Assembly: GCA_000310025.1 (NCBI GenBank)
Contig: FN649743.1
Coordinates: 2,966,626-3,030,625 of the forward strand
Source of the DNA: Ectocarpus siliculosus
Lineage: Eukaryota; Sar; Phaeophyceae; Ectocarpales; Ectocarpaceae
Direction: 5' to 3'
DNA length: 64,000 bases
The translations under genes were made by a program, and so were the position numbers. Position 1 is the stretch's first letter. Every line of letters begins with the position of its first letter. The notes below the pieces were generated by a model. That model was not told the origin of the DNA. It saw only the letters and a program-made list of their open reading frames with translations, and did not search any database. This document shows, piece by piece, positions 22,741 to 33,809 of this stretch.

Positions 22741-24136
22741 GACGCCGATATGCGGTATCCCTCACATTGTGAAAGGAGTCGAACACCTACAACATTCAGA
22801 CAAAGTAAGAACGAACACCGCACGCAGTGGTTCGACTGCGTTGCCGCTAGTTGATGGTGAAAGAGTTGACGCCTCCCGCCTCGGGTCATCGTTGCCCCTT
22901 ACGGCCCTGGTGGTTATTGCCGATTACCACTGCGGAAGGTATGGTTTAGTTTGCAGCCTTGTACGCAGGTCTCGAGCTTCTTAGTGTTGAAGCGCGACGG
23001 TGATGGCCGTGATGATGTCGGTGATGGTGCAGGCGGAAGGGTGCCTGCGCTGGCGTCAGAATGCAATTATTGGGGAGATGGATATATATGTAAGAGCGTG
23101 TACGTGTCATAATGCCTAGGTGATACCGTATAACGTACATTTAAAGCAGAAGAAAGAGGTTGTTGGGGAGGAGGTAATGTGGAGGCATTAAAGTGGATGT
23201 TTATCTGGGCATCAAAAATTCGTTTAGCTGCGATGATTTCTTCGACACGGAATAGCTCTCATAATGTTGTTGGAGGTCGAACACGCCGAGATAAGCACGT
23301 CCATGCAACGTGAGCATTGAAAGGGCTGGCGGTTCAGTCCATGTCTTTTTTTTAATACCGCTTGCGCCGAATGCAGTATATCCGAAAAGCCCGTTGTACC
23401 TTCTTTGAGCAGAAGTTGAGCATTGCAGTGAGAACAGTTATATTTTGTGGATCATCCAAATCCGTGTGTTTTAGCTCGAAAGGTGCCGAGGGAAGTCGAA
23501 TGACTGTGAGTCAATGTTTTGCACTCCAAGGCGGACTCGGTTATTAACATCACCGCGATGGCTGTCTAGACTGGATACCGGTAACCTTGGTGCACGATTC
23601 CTCATTTGGCTAAAGTGTTGACGTATCATATCGAGTTCAGGGTCTGAGTGGTGTGGTGTGTTTTTGTTTGCATTGCGACGTCGGTCGACGTTCCATTGAG
23701 ATTTCAGCACGTCTTCGTCTGCGAGATCTTGCTAGTTCTGCATGTTGCGCGTTATCCGAACATTTTTGTGGTGTTTGAGTTTCAGGCGTCGTTCGGGGTT
23801 GGATGAGCGATCTTCGTTGGGTATTTCGACGAGCTGAAGGTGGTCGTCGAGTTGGAGTTGTTTGTACGTTCCTTGAGGGAGTGTTACTCTGGCTGGGTGT
23901 GGAACTTTGGTGTGGATTGTAACGTGCAGTATGTGATCGTGTTTGGCGATTTTGAGATGCGGCTGCTGAACGAGTTACCCGATGAATTGGCGTCGGCCGA
24001 CATCGATGATTGTCAGACATGGGGTCATATCTTTACTCTATTGATAGTTCGCGATAGCCAGTTGAAGGTGGCAACAATGTGCCTTGAATAACTTGAGACG
24101 TTTACTTTTTTCTGAAATGGAAACACGCGTCTTACT
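22741..24136. other. no supported gene; one Arg/Gln/Thr-rich frame
   Basis: A minus-strand frame at 24020-23637 encodes 127 residues rich in Arg, Gln, Ser and Thr, without a domain or signal peptide. It may be a low-complexity exon or chance. The rest shows nothing recognisable. Confidence 0.3.
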
Positions 24137-24397
24137 TTAGAGGTCGGCGAGGGTGGCCAGGACGGTGGCAGAGGGCTGGGAAGACTCCTTGTCGTGGGTA
24201 GTTCCCAGGTCGCGGTGCTCGTCGGTCTTGTTGAGGATCTCGTTGATGGTCTGGTCCCACAGGCGGCGGGCACACTGGTAGTGCAGCGGCGGGGAGTCTC
24301 AATCCTTGATGATCAGGTCGTCCTCGACGATCTCGCCCGTGCACCCGTCGGCCAGGTCTTCCTCGTTAGTCGCTGCGTCGGAACACTCGCAGTGCAC
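24137..24397 (-). pseudogene. gene-exon relic with in-frame stop
   Basis: A candidate acceptor (CACTGCAAAG|GTGCACTGC) opens a frame beginning VHCECSDAATNEEDLADGC and running to LATLADL before TAA. It has good protein character, but TGA (24299-24301) interrupts it after LIIKD. The second half, from HYQCARRLWDQTINEILN onward, looks helical. I do not recognise the family. Either a gene has decayed, or a sequencing error replaced a sense codon. Confidence 0.45.
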
Positions 24398-25340
24398 CTT
24401 TGCAGTGGATATCGGATGGGTGACAGGGGAAAATATAAGGAATAAGTTTCACATGGTTTCCCCATATGACACAAGATTAACACACCTACATAAGAAAGCA
24501 CACCCCCCACAGAATACGACACCCCGGTGATGTTGGGGGCTTTTCTGACAAACCATCGATTTATCACCGGGGGTACATAAGACTAGGGTGAAGGATTGGC
24601 CCCCCGCCCCCCAATGGGGCTGGGGGCCAACATCCAGGACGGATGCTGGTGAGTGTCCGGGGGGAAGGAAAGAAGAAGAAGAAGGGGAGCAGATTTGTTG
24701 GGGCGGGAAGAAGGGACGGTGTTGGGAGAGGCAAGGAAGTGGTGAAGAATTTCGGCACTCGACAAGCGCGCGGTCCTCCCGTCGGGGGTGAAAGGGAAAT
24801 GTCAGTCCGTAGTCTTGTCTCTATCGGAATCGAAAAGCCGAAAAATCGAGGTATACATTATGTACAGAACGATGGAGAAGGCCGACGAGGAAGGTACGAA
24901 GAGAGGAAATTGCACCCCACGTTCGAAGTCGGTGTGAAAACCGCCGCAAGGAAGGAGTGCGGAGGGAACAAAAAAAAAACGGAGACGTCGACGTCTGCGT
25001 CATGGAACGATCGTTCCGTATATAACGCAGGTACTCACCAATGCAAGACAAAGAGGTAAAATACCCATCGTGAAAGTCAAAGCGCAGGTTATACCTGCAT
25101 ATGACTCATGCGCGAAGAAGTTACCACGGAGACTTATCAACAAGAAGTTTGAAGGCCGGCTGAGAAGGTTTGAAGCCACAAACACTTCAGCGACGATGGC
25201 AAGCGCAACATCAAAACTTCACAGGAAGAAAAGTGCATATAACAAAAGTGCATACAAAAAAAGAAAAGGCCGGATGCCGACCTGTGGCTCTCTCGGAATG
25301 AAGGGATTCCCACAATTTCCAACAGGTAATCCACAAGTAA
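24398..25340. other. no gene recognised
   Basis: Includes a G/A-rich tract at 24600-24720. Short frames on both strands carry no domain. Confidence 0.35.
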
Positions 25341-25404
25341 GTACGGACATACATATGAAGGTACTGGGTAGAGAGAGATCGGAACGGTTTTTCATGTGAT
25401 GAAG

Positions 25405-25450
<46 letters not shown>

Positions 25451-25452
25451 CG
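25341..25452 (+). mobile_element. LINE 3'-end fragment with (CAA)n tail
   Basis: GTACGGACATACATATGAAG, then GGTACTGGGTAGAGAGAGAT, a GATCGGAACGG word and about 15 CAA/AAC triplets match the terminal sequence of the LINE family. Only the last about 110 bp are present, as in a severely 5'-truncated insertion. Confidence 0.75.
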
Positions 25453-25792
25453 ATGAAGGTCGACCCGTCCTGCGTCGTTCGGTGTAAAATGATAAATAAA
25501 TGCGAAAGGTGGACTGCGTAAAGATCCAGCGGCCTTTTTCGGCAGTGGCAAAATATGCAACCACATGTCGCAAAAAAAAAAAAAGTTGAGCGGGATACTT
25601 AGTAAATAGAACACCGCCTTCTCTGTTGTTGCAGGCAGGTTTGCTTCCACAACCCGGGAACCCAACCCACTCTTGTATTTCGGCGTACAAGACTCCAATC
25701 GACGCAAGCACCGGTAGGAGAGTGCGTGGAAGATGCCGTGGCAGCACAATTCCACTCTCCTACGACATCTATGTGCAGTAGTGTACTGCTGT
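25453..25792. other. no gene recognised
   Basis: Spacer between two oppositely oriented LINE ends. It contains a poly-A run near 25570. Long Cys/Leu-rich frames crossing it are products of the triplet repeats. Confidence 0.35.
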
Positions 25793-25997
25793 CGTTGTTG
25801 TTGTTGTTGTTGTTGTTGTTGTCTTCACATTAAAAACCGTTCCGATCTCTCTCTACCCAGTACCTTCGTATGTCCGTACCGATCCAACACTCGACGCGGT
25901 CGATTCCCGTGGTCACAGGTTAACTTACCCTAAAAAGGTACACTCAAATAGACTGGCCCCGAGGGGTCCGCAAGTCAATAGAAATCAACGACAGATA
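25793..25997 (-). mobile_element. LINE 3'-end fragment, minus strand
   Basis: Read on the minus strand this runs from ATATCTGTCGTTGA through TTGCGGACCCC, CCTGTGACCACGGGAATCGA and GGTACTGGGTAGAGAGAGAT to a (CAA)n tail. It is collinear with the 3' UTR of copies 1 and 2. It faces the plus-strand fragment about 340 bp away. Confidence 0.8.
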
Positions 25998-26403
25998 TCG
26001 TTCTAGCACCATGTGGAAGATCTCCGAGGGGTCCTCCTGCGCGGTAACGACAACATGGCGAGAGCTCTATTAGCGTGTGTCTACGCGTGGCCATTGGATT
26101 CTGCAACAATAGTCTACACCCTTATGTTTTCGATTCTGCAACAATACACTTGCACCTCACCCCTATGTTTACATGCCATCGTCTACATGTTATCACGCTA
26201 TAGACATGCGCACCACACGGGCATACTCTACGACACATAACGTCGAGTTAACCTTCCACGATCCACACACGACCGCCCCCATGTACCTTGGGACTCGTTG
26301 CATTGGGCGTGGCGGCGTAAGCCGCCAAAATACTTGTACTTTATTTTATTTTATTGCTTTTGTAATTTATCGAAACCACCCCGTAATATCCATCGTGTAG
26401 GAA
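25998..26403. other. no gene recognised
   Basis: Contains TTTTATTTTATTTTATT near 26340 just before the LINE body. No gene was seen. Confidence 0.35.
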
Positions 26404-27509
26404 AAGAGTCACTGTGCAAGACCTCCACTTTCACCACGAACTATGTCGATGAACGCCTCATGGCCATGAGGTTTGAGGTGACGGGCCACCGCGGAGCTGT
26501 CAACTTCGTTGCTGCGTACGCCCCAACCGAGGTCGCTGCCGCTGACAGCAAGAGAGAGTTCTGGGGAAAACTTGACAGTCTCGTGCGGAGGATTCCCTCC
26601 AAAGAGTGCGCGTATATCTTGATGGACGCCAATGCTCGGACGGGAGAGAGGATGGATGGGGAAGACGAGGGCGTCATGGGGATACACGGGCGTCATGAGC
26701 TAAACGAGAATGGCAGACTACTGCTGACCTTCGCAGCGGAGAACAAGCTAGCACTCGCGAACACGTTCTTCGAGACACGCAAGGGTGGAATATGGCACAC
26801 CTACAACGGTGCGTCAGGGACCAACCGCTGGCGCCTCGACTACATTCTAACGCGGCAGACACACCGCGGCCGAGTGTCTAACATGGTTGTCATCCCCCAA
26901 CTGGTATACCCAGTCAAGGCGGACTCAGATCACAACATGGTGATAGCCACCGTCAACCTCGGTGGCAGGCTTGCCCACAACAGAGCAGTCCGGACCAAAC
27001 CCAAACAGAAGCAGTTCGACCTACGGGAACTGCAGGTCGAAGCAACGCGATGGGACATGACTACGCGGTTCCTCCTCAACCTCGACCAACAGCAGGGTGA
27101 ACGAGCGACCACCACCCCGGAGAAGGCGACCGAGTTCACCAATGCTCTCCTCGAAGCGGCGAGGGCGATACTACCCGAGGAACCGCGGAGACGACGCACG
27201 CAGGAATGGTGGGAGACCCCTGAAACAAGAGCAGCATTGGAGGAGGCCCTCACCAAACGGCGGGAAGCGCGCCGAGCGATGAAGGACAAGTTGAACACAA
27301 CATCGTGGAGGGCCCTCAAAGCAGCGTGTAAGGGAGTGGCCGCAGCAGTCAAAACGGGCATGTATGCCCACCTGGACAGATATGTGACGGGACTCGAAGC
27401 GATCTACAAGGACCGCGATATGCGAGGCCTCTACCAAAACCTCAAAGAGATCAGTGGGGCTCAGTGGGACACAAGCGGGAGGACGGCAGCCCGTTGCGGA
27501 CGAGAATGA
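26404..27509 (+). pseudogene. LINE AP-type endonuclease region
   Basis: Endonuclease/exonuclease/phosphatase motifs are visible: AYAPTEVAA, ILMDANARTG, NRWRLDYILTR and SDHNMVIATV. The N-terminal catalytic part is absent. After the endonuclease comes a basic linker with WWETPETRAALEEAL. The frame ends just after a one-base shift near 27455-27480, where the RT frame takes over. Confidence 0.8.
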
Positions 27510-29489
27510 CGTGCTGCTCCGGAGAACGAACGACATCCTCCAGCGATGGGCGAGATTCTTCGGCACCCTCCTCAACACCATGTCCCCCACCCTGAACCCA
27601 GCCATCATCGAACAAGTGACGCAGCGACCGGCGACACGTGCCACTCGACGCTTGGGAGCGGTGCCAGACCTCGAGGAAGTGGAACGGGCAACGAAAGGAT
27701 TGCAGAACTGGAAGGCGCCCGGCAACGACTCCCTTCCTGCAGAATTGCTCAAGATCGACGTCGACGACGAGAAACCTTTCGTCCTGGAGCACCTCCGTGA
27801 CATCGTCGTTGAGGTGTGGGAGGACGCAACTATCAAGGTGTTGTACAAGAAGGGTGATCGGTCCAACTGCAACAACTTCAGGGGGATCTCGCTACTATCT
27901 CACGTAGGCCAGGTCCCCATCAAGATCATCACCAACCGCCTAAGCGCATTCTGCGAAACCAACGACATCCTCCCGGAGGAACAATGCGGGTTCCGACCCG
28001 GGCGATCCACCATCGACATGCTGTTCGTCGTGCGCCGACTCCAGGAGCTTGGGCGGAGAAGGAAAATACCACTCTACATGTGCTTCGTCGACTTGAAGAA
28101 GGCGTATGATTCGGTGGACCGAGAGATGCTGTGGAAGGTCCTGGCCAGGGCCGGGATTCCTGAGAAGATGATCGCCGTCATCCGCCAATTCCACGACGGA
28201 ATGCGGGCCCGGGTGCGCATGGACGACGGAGAGTTTTCGGCCTGGTTCTTGGTCACACAAGGCCTATGACAAGGGTGTGTGCTGTCCCCACTGCTGTTCA
28301 ATATCTTCTTCGCCGCGGTCATCGAGGTCGTTGCTATTCGTGTGTGCATGAGCGGATGAGAATATTCCAACGGGACTGTAGGGATTGGCTACGCAGATAG
28401 GAATTGATAGTCCCCTGGGTTGGTTTCATGGTTGATCCAAGGGGCTCGACCCTGCGGGAGTGCTTGCTGTGTCGTGGCACTCTCTCTCTCCCGCCGCGTC
28501 CTGATCGTGTCTGCTGTCCTAAATACAAGTGATACCATCATCTTCAACACACTTACAAGGGTATACTAACAGTTGCCATTCGATTCAGCGAGGATGATGT
28601 TAGTCTGGAGAACCTCGTGTACCTGGAGGAGGAGACGGGAGCGGGGGCGAGGACACCACTTGACTGCGTGCGGAGGGCGGTATGGGGGATGCTGTATGCC
28701 GATGACGCCTGCGTCGTACCGAGGTCTGCCGAAGGACTGGCGAGAATGATGACCGTCATCGTGGAGGTGTTCGGGGAGTTCGGGCTGACGGTATCGGAGA
28801 AGAAGACGGAGACGCTCCTGATGCGCGCAAAGGAGAAGCACACAACAACAACACCGCCCCCCCCCGCCGCCACCGCTGATCATCGAGGCAGCAGGGCAGA
28901 GGTATGCCCAGACGCCTGAATTCCTGTACCTAGGTGGCCTCGTCAACGAACATGGCGACCTCACCCGTCAGATCAACTACCGGAGCAGAACGGCGTGGGC
29001 ATGCGTCAGGAGATATGGCCAGGAGCTCTTCGACAGGCGTTCCTACTGAAGACTTGCCTGCTCCAGGCCGAAGCGATGGAGGCACTGCTGTTCGGCTGCA
29101 TGACATGGGCCCCACGTCAACACCAATACCGGACGTTGCGGACGATACACTACCGACTGCTTCTGCGAGTTATCGGTTACCAACGTAAGAAGGGCACCTA
29201 CCGGCAGCTTTCCTACGCCCAGATCCTGAAGAGGGTGGGGTGCCAGAGCGTGGAAACCACTATCCGGCAACGGCGCCTGCTGTTCGCGGGAGCGCTGGTA
29301 AGGCAGCCAGACGGACGACTCCCGAAACGGGTGATGCTTGGCGAACTGGTGGGGGGGGAGGGCCCAGGCAGGGGGAAACCGGAGCAAAACTGGCAGATGT
29401 GCCTGAAGGACGACCTCAAGATGTTCGAAGTAGAGCACGGATCTACGGACGCCGAGCCATGCTTCTTCGAAGTCCCTGAAACAACTTGA
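27454..29489 (+). pseudogene. LINE reverse transcriptase region, interrupted
   Basis: RT blocks run from NWKAPGNDSLPAELLK through [45 protein letters not shown], then an in-frame TGA (28267-28269) just before QGCVLSPLLFNIFF. After the 231-bp insertion the frame resumes with LYLEEETGAGARTPL-type sequence and YADDACVV. A deletion near 27820, relative to copy 1, removes part of the segment between EVW and [11 protein letters not shown]. The element cannot make a full RT. Confidence 0.8.
28341..28571. mobile_element. 231-bp insertion in LINE RT with 11-bp direct repeats
   Basis: Copy 1 reads continuously through GTTGCCATTCGATTCAG. In copy 2, GTTGCTATTCG (28330-28340) precedes and GTTGCCATTCG (28572-28582) follows the insertion. 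The insert begins TGTGTGCATG and ends TACTAACA, that is TG...CA as in LTRs. It also holds a GGCTCGACCCT word resembling an RNA polymerase III B box. The 11-bp duplication is too long for a normal LTR, so a SINE is the other candidate. Confidence 0.65.
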
Positions 29490-30216
29490 TGGAAGCAGCG
29501 AAGGTGGACCGGGGGGTACCGTGGCATACAGGGGTACTGCAGGGAGCAAAGAGGTTCATGGCCTCCTGGAATATGAAGGAAGAGGTGGCTAGCCGACAAC
29601 GAGCGCTCAAACGAAACAAGAAGCCCGACAACAACACGGACACGGCAACAACCACGGGGGTGGGAGGAGTACAACAGGCGGACGAGACGGCGAGAGGAAA
29701 GGCAGGAAACGCGAAGAGGCGGACCGAGTGGCGCGAAACACCGTGCCGAAATGAACCTCTTGCTTGGCTTATCTCCCCCCGCCAGCACTGCATGCACCAT
29801 TGCACCATCCCCCCGCGAGCGATGACGTGCATGGGCTGGCTCGAGTGGCCCGTTTTGCCTTGTGTTGTTTTGTGTTGTTCTGTTTATTTGTTTGTTGCTT
29901 GTCGTCAAGGCGTGTGTCTTTCTCTGTCTGTGTATTTCTCTTTCCCTTTCTTCTCTCCATCTGCTCTCTTCCTTTCTTGTTCGTTTTTTTTTTTTTACTG
30001 TTTCTATCTTTTTCCAATCTAGGGTTACCTCGCTTAGCGTGCAGAGAGGCGAGCGGAATGGCCTAGACTATCTGTCGTTGACTTTTATTGGCTTGCGGAC
30101 CCTTCGGGCCCATTTTATTTTCGTATACCTTTTTTTGGGTAAGTTAGCCTGTGACCACGGGAATCGACCCCGTCAAGTGTTAGACTAGTACGGATAGAAG
30201 AATTTTGTATGTGAAG

Positions 30217-30252
<36 letters not shown>

Positions 30253-30480
30253 TGTGCAACTTCCTCCATCCAACCCCGTCGCGGTTCTCTCTCGCACACT
30301 CCCCCATGCATGCCCATACCCGCCCCCTTGCGACGCCATCCCTTGTGTGAGATGGGACGAACTGTCCTCAGCACTTTCCCCGCAGCAGAGGCCTTGAGAC
30401 CCACGAATGGCCTGAACAGCAGTGCAGAAAGATCCGCTTTCTTTAGCTGTGAGCAAAACCCCGTTGCGACTGCGTATTCT

Positions 30481-30592
30481 TAAGGAATAATAATAAAAAC
30501 ACACACAGAAAGACTACCCATTCGAGATATACCCACAATCGAACGGGATGTGGTGGAGTCTTTTCAGTGAGTGGAGGGAAACCTATTCTTGT
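30481..30592 (+). repeat. dispersed about 110-bp repeat, copy A
   Basis: TTAAGGAATAATAATAAAAA, then CACAGAAAGACTACCCATTC, GAGATATACCCACA and GTGGTGGAGTCTTTTCAGTG match, in inverse orientation, 52469-52567 almost base for base. A shorter diverged copy is at 54456-54520. The homology stops abruptly at both ends, as expected for a mobile unit. Confidence 0.7.
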
Positions 30593-32171
30593 ACCGGAGT
30601 ATCCGACGGCGTCGACGGACGGACGCGATCCGCTATCCCACTGACCTACAGCAGTACCTGCGTACCCAACGAATGCATGCATACACAACGAATCATTGTG
30701 ACAACAGAGCCAATACCTCAATACGCGGCAGTACCTTCTGGGTTAACCCTTTTGAGTCTTCAGGCGTTCTCACTGATCATTGATTGATCATTTGCAAATG
30801 CTGGTGTAGTGGCAAGTCGTGGAGTTGCCGCCCTGCAGCCCTTCGCGCCGTGTATTGGCAAGTCCATAGGTAGGTGCGTCTAGATTATAAGCACCCGCGC
30901 TAACCGGCTGACCAATGAAGAGACTTCAGTGACAGCGGGTAATGTCAAGGTCTCGGGAATGGGAATCCCATGGGGTCAATCAATGCCAAATCATGAATCT
31001 CTCAACGTATGCACATGTCAATGAACGCGTGTGTGCATACAGTACATACATACATACATATGTGTTCTTTCGCAGCACCACACATACACTCGCCCGAACG
31101 TAGGAAGCCACTGCTGCAAAGAGCAGAGGACAGCAAAAGGGAAGGGTATTGCAGTCCCTGCCGAAACCCAGATATCGAGGATATCGTGGTTCCCAACAAT
31201 TTGAAAATCGTTCCGAAGATCCAGCAGTCATTGTGTCAACAGCTACAACGAACGCTACAACAACACTACTACTGCTGTAGACGAGTAAAACATATCAGCA
31301 ACACATCCACACTCGTAGCGCCACACATACCACCCTCGCCCGAACCTAGGAAACCACGAGGTACAGGTGTGTGCTGGTGGATGTGCTTGTTTGCAAAACA
31401 CAGGAGCTCTAGAGAGTTGGCAGGGCACATTTCGGGGGGGGACAGAGAACAGAGAAGTACAGAAGTACAAATACCAGCTATGGGTCTTCACTGATCATTT
31501 TGCCCTCTCTGGACTGATCATTTACAATATACCGAAAATAGACTAGTTGAGGCAGCTAGACGACTGATCATTTCAAAGGCTACACAGCTAACCTGCCCTA
31601 CTGACCGCAGCGCGACCACCCACCAACCCTTCTACGACGCTGTCTGTGGCCACCACCCTGTCGCCGGCTTCTCTCATGGCCTACAGGGGGAGATAGCTGT
31701 TGCGTGTGCAGAAGTACACTGGTGTCTTTCTCTGCACTTCTCTCTCTCCCGCTCGCTCTCGCTCTCATTTTTTTTTTTTGGAGCAAAAAAAAAAATCTGA
31801 CAGTCCAGCCTAGACCCAAAGGGGTTAAGTTGCCCCCCTATTATCTGCTCGGCATGGACATGATGGATTGGTTACCACCCGACCAAAGAAAACGTTTCGA
31901 GCGGTGTGCTGCTGCATACCGCTGAGCAGAATTTTTTTTAGTTCTTTTGCGACACCGTTCGAAATTCTTCGAAACCACCTTCTCCACTCTGTGCTCCCGC
32001 GGATCTTATCTGTGGCGCAGGCACTCGTTCGGCCCGAAGTGGCTGGTGGTTGCCGAGCCATTTGGCCCAATACGATGGCACGGCACCACCTCGACGGTGT
32101 CTGTCTGTACAGTGGATCTACCAAGTATCTACTATTACTTGTGTACACCGCTCGGGACTCTTTTTGAAAAC
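30593..32171. other. no gene recognised
   Basis: Three TGATCATTT words (30773-30793, 31490-31522, 31562) mark a loose repeat. The rest is unique with no domain-bearing frame. T- and A-runs lie near 31770-31795. Confidence 0.35.
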
Positions 32172-32268
32172 ACCTGCAATGGGAATTGACCGCGTCAAGT
32201 GTTGGATCAGTACCGACATACGTATGAAGGTACTGGGTAGAAAGAGATCGGAACAGTTTTATGTGAAG

Positions 32269-32313
<45 letters not shown>
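32172..32313 (+). mobile_element. LINE 3'-end fragment with (CAA)n tail
   Basis: GGGAATTGACCGCGTCAAGT, GTTGGATCAGTACCGACATA, GGTACTGGGTAGAAAGAGAT and about 16 CAA/AAC triplets. Same family and orientation as copies 1 and 2. Confidence 0.75.
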
Positions 32314-32316
<3 letters not shown>

Positions 32317-33592
32317 GGCACAAAACCCACGGCGCTTTGCTCCCACGGTCTCCAGAAGCCGTCAATCGGCCCTTACTGACCGGCGGTTGCCAAGATATGC
32401 CGAAGGATGCGGCCGCAGCCCCATCACTTCGGCGGTGGCGTAGATCGGGCTGACCGACAGCAGTATGACACCTCTCGAAAACCGTATTTGAAACCACCTT
32501 CAACGGGCACGAAACCACCTGCAACTTTTTTTCCCCACGACCCCCGGCTGTTACACAATACAAGCCGTCGTTTGGCCCAAACCAACGCGTGGTTGCCGAG
32601 ACATGCCATCGGTTGTGGCGGGGGTGAACCAGTCGGTTGTGCTAGAATCGAAGGCTGCGACGGTGCGAGGTGGGGACGTGTTCGCTGCCGCCCAGGGGCA
32701 GCAGGTGGACATCATGGTCATTCTTTCGGGTTCCGGAGTGGTCGACACGGGCGAAGCCGCGAACGAATGCCAGTTTACCATGAAGAACTACTGCGAAACA
32801 ATGAGCAGCAGAGAGGGGAACCTACGTTCGGACGATCGTACGGGCGTGTACGTGGGAAACACCGGAGACCTTTTCGGTTCAACGCCGTTGGTTTGTGCCA
32901 TCGTTTGTACCATCGTTTGTACCATCGGTTTTGAATAATAATGCCGTTGCTTTTCTTCGATGGATGGTCGAGGTACCCACACAAAGGAGGGAGAGGTGGT
33001 TGTCACAGGGCCAACACCTCGCGAGAAGAAAGTCGACGGGAAAAACTTGAAAGAGAAGCACCGGCACTGGCCGCGCATCCACCCCTTGCTCTTCTCGCAA
33101 CCAGAGGCCTAGCATGTACCACTATTCTCTTGGAGGTGGAGAAACGGTGTGCCATCCATCAATCAGCGAGTTGGAGGACGGGGTGACAAGGCTATTAAGC
33201 AATATCTAACGCCGCTGAGATCGATGTTGCTACCACCGTTTCTTCGGCGAAGGGCTGCAAGCGCGTTGTGTGCTATTGGCGGCCCGTTGCAGTGGTACTG
33301 GCGTGTTCACCCTAGTGCATACAATATAGTCTATGTTCACAACACACGAGTTCGTGGCAAAACATGCGTGTATGTTGGTCAAAGCTACTTCTTGCGGGAG
33401 CGGAGCTGGTTGTCTTCTCGAGGAAACACAGTCGAGGGCATCACCAAGAGTTTGTCCCCCACACAGAACCAACGATGGCAGGAGCCAGATTCGACCATAG
33501 TGGCCCAAACCACATTGGTGAGTTGTTGGCGGAACGGGTATAGAGGTGAATGCGAGCGAGATGGGTATTTCTATCAAGATCACCCTGGAATT
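32314..33592. other. no gene recognised
   Basis: A plus-strand frame at 32603-32938 is open for 111 codons and ends in repeated TGTACCATCGTT words, but has no recognised domain and no splice partners. Otherwise nothing seen. Confidence 0.35.
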
Positions 33593-33716
33593 GTTTGGCT
33601 GGCACAAAACGTGTTTCAGTCTTCTCATCGATATCGGTCTCTTCCGGCGCGGCCTTGATTGATGAATGACAGTTTGGCTGGCACAAAGTGTTTCAGTCTC
33701 ATCGATATCGGTCTCT
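33593..33716 (+). repeat. short tandem duplication
   Basis: GTTTGGCTGGCACAAA, then GTGTTTCAGTC, TCATCGATATCGGTCTCT at 33593-33642 recurs at 33672-33716 with a few deletions. Poly-G and poly-C runs follow (33720-33746). Confidence 0.6.
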
Positions 33717-33809
33717 CATTGGGGGGGGGATCCAACCCCCCCCCAGGCCACAACCACCACCATGCCATAACACACTGTGCACCACACCACACCGTACCCA
33801 GTATCCACC

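Larger units (their letters stand above)
26404..30250 (+). mobile_element. RTE-like LINE, copy 2 (endonuclease, RT, 3' UTR, CAA tail)
   Basis: This is the longest copy of the family. It is 5' truncated inside the endonuclease, then encodes RT, the post-RT region, a T-rich 3' UTR and a (CAA)n tail (about 30217-30252). A 231-bp insertion at 28341-28571 splits the RT. The lack of any preceding gag-like frame and the short trinucleotide tail fit the RTE group. Copies 1 and 2 are nearly identical over long stretches, so the family moved fairly recently. Confidence 0.85.

Noticed and set aside
23637-24020. 127-codon Arg/Gln/Thr-rich frame as a gene
   Set aside because: Low complexity, no domain, no splice partners; not supported beyond an open frame.
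25211-25755. Long Cys- or Leu-rich minus-strand frames
   Set aside because: Poly-Cys and poly-Leu are translations of the LINE (CAA)n tail; no domain.
32603-32938. Plus-strand 111-codon frame
   Set aside because: No recognisable motif, and its end lies in short TGTACCATCGTT repeats; left as unassigned.
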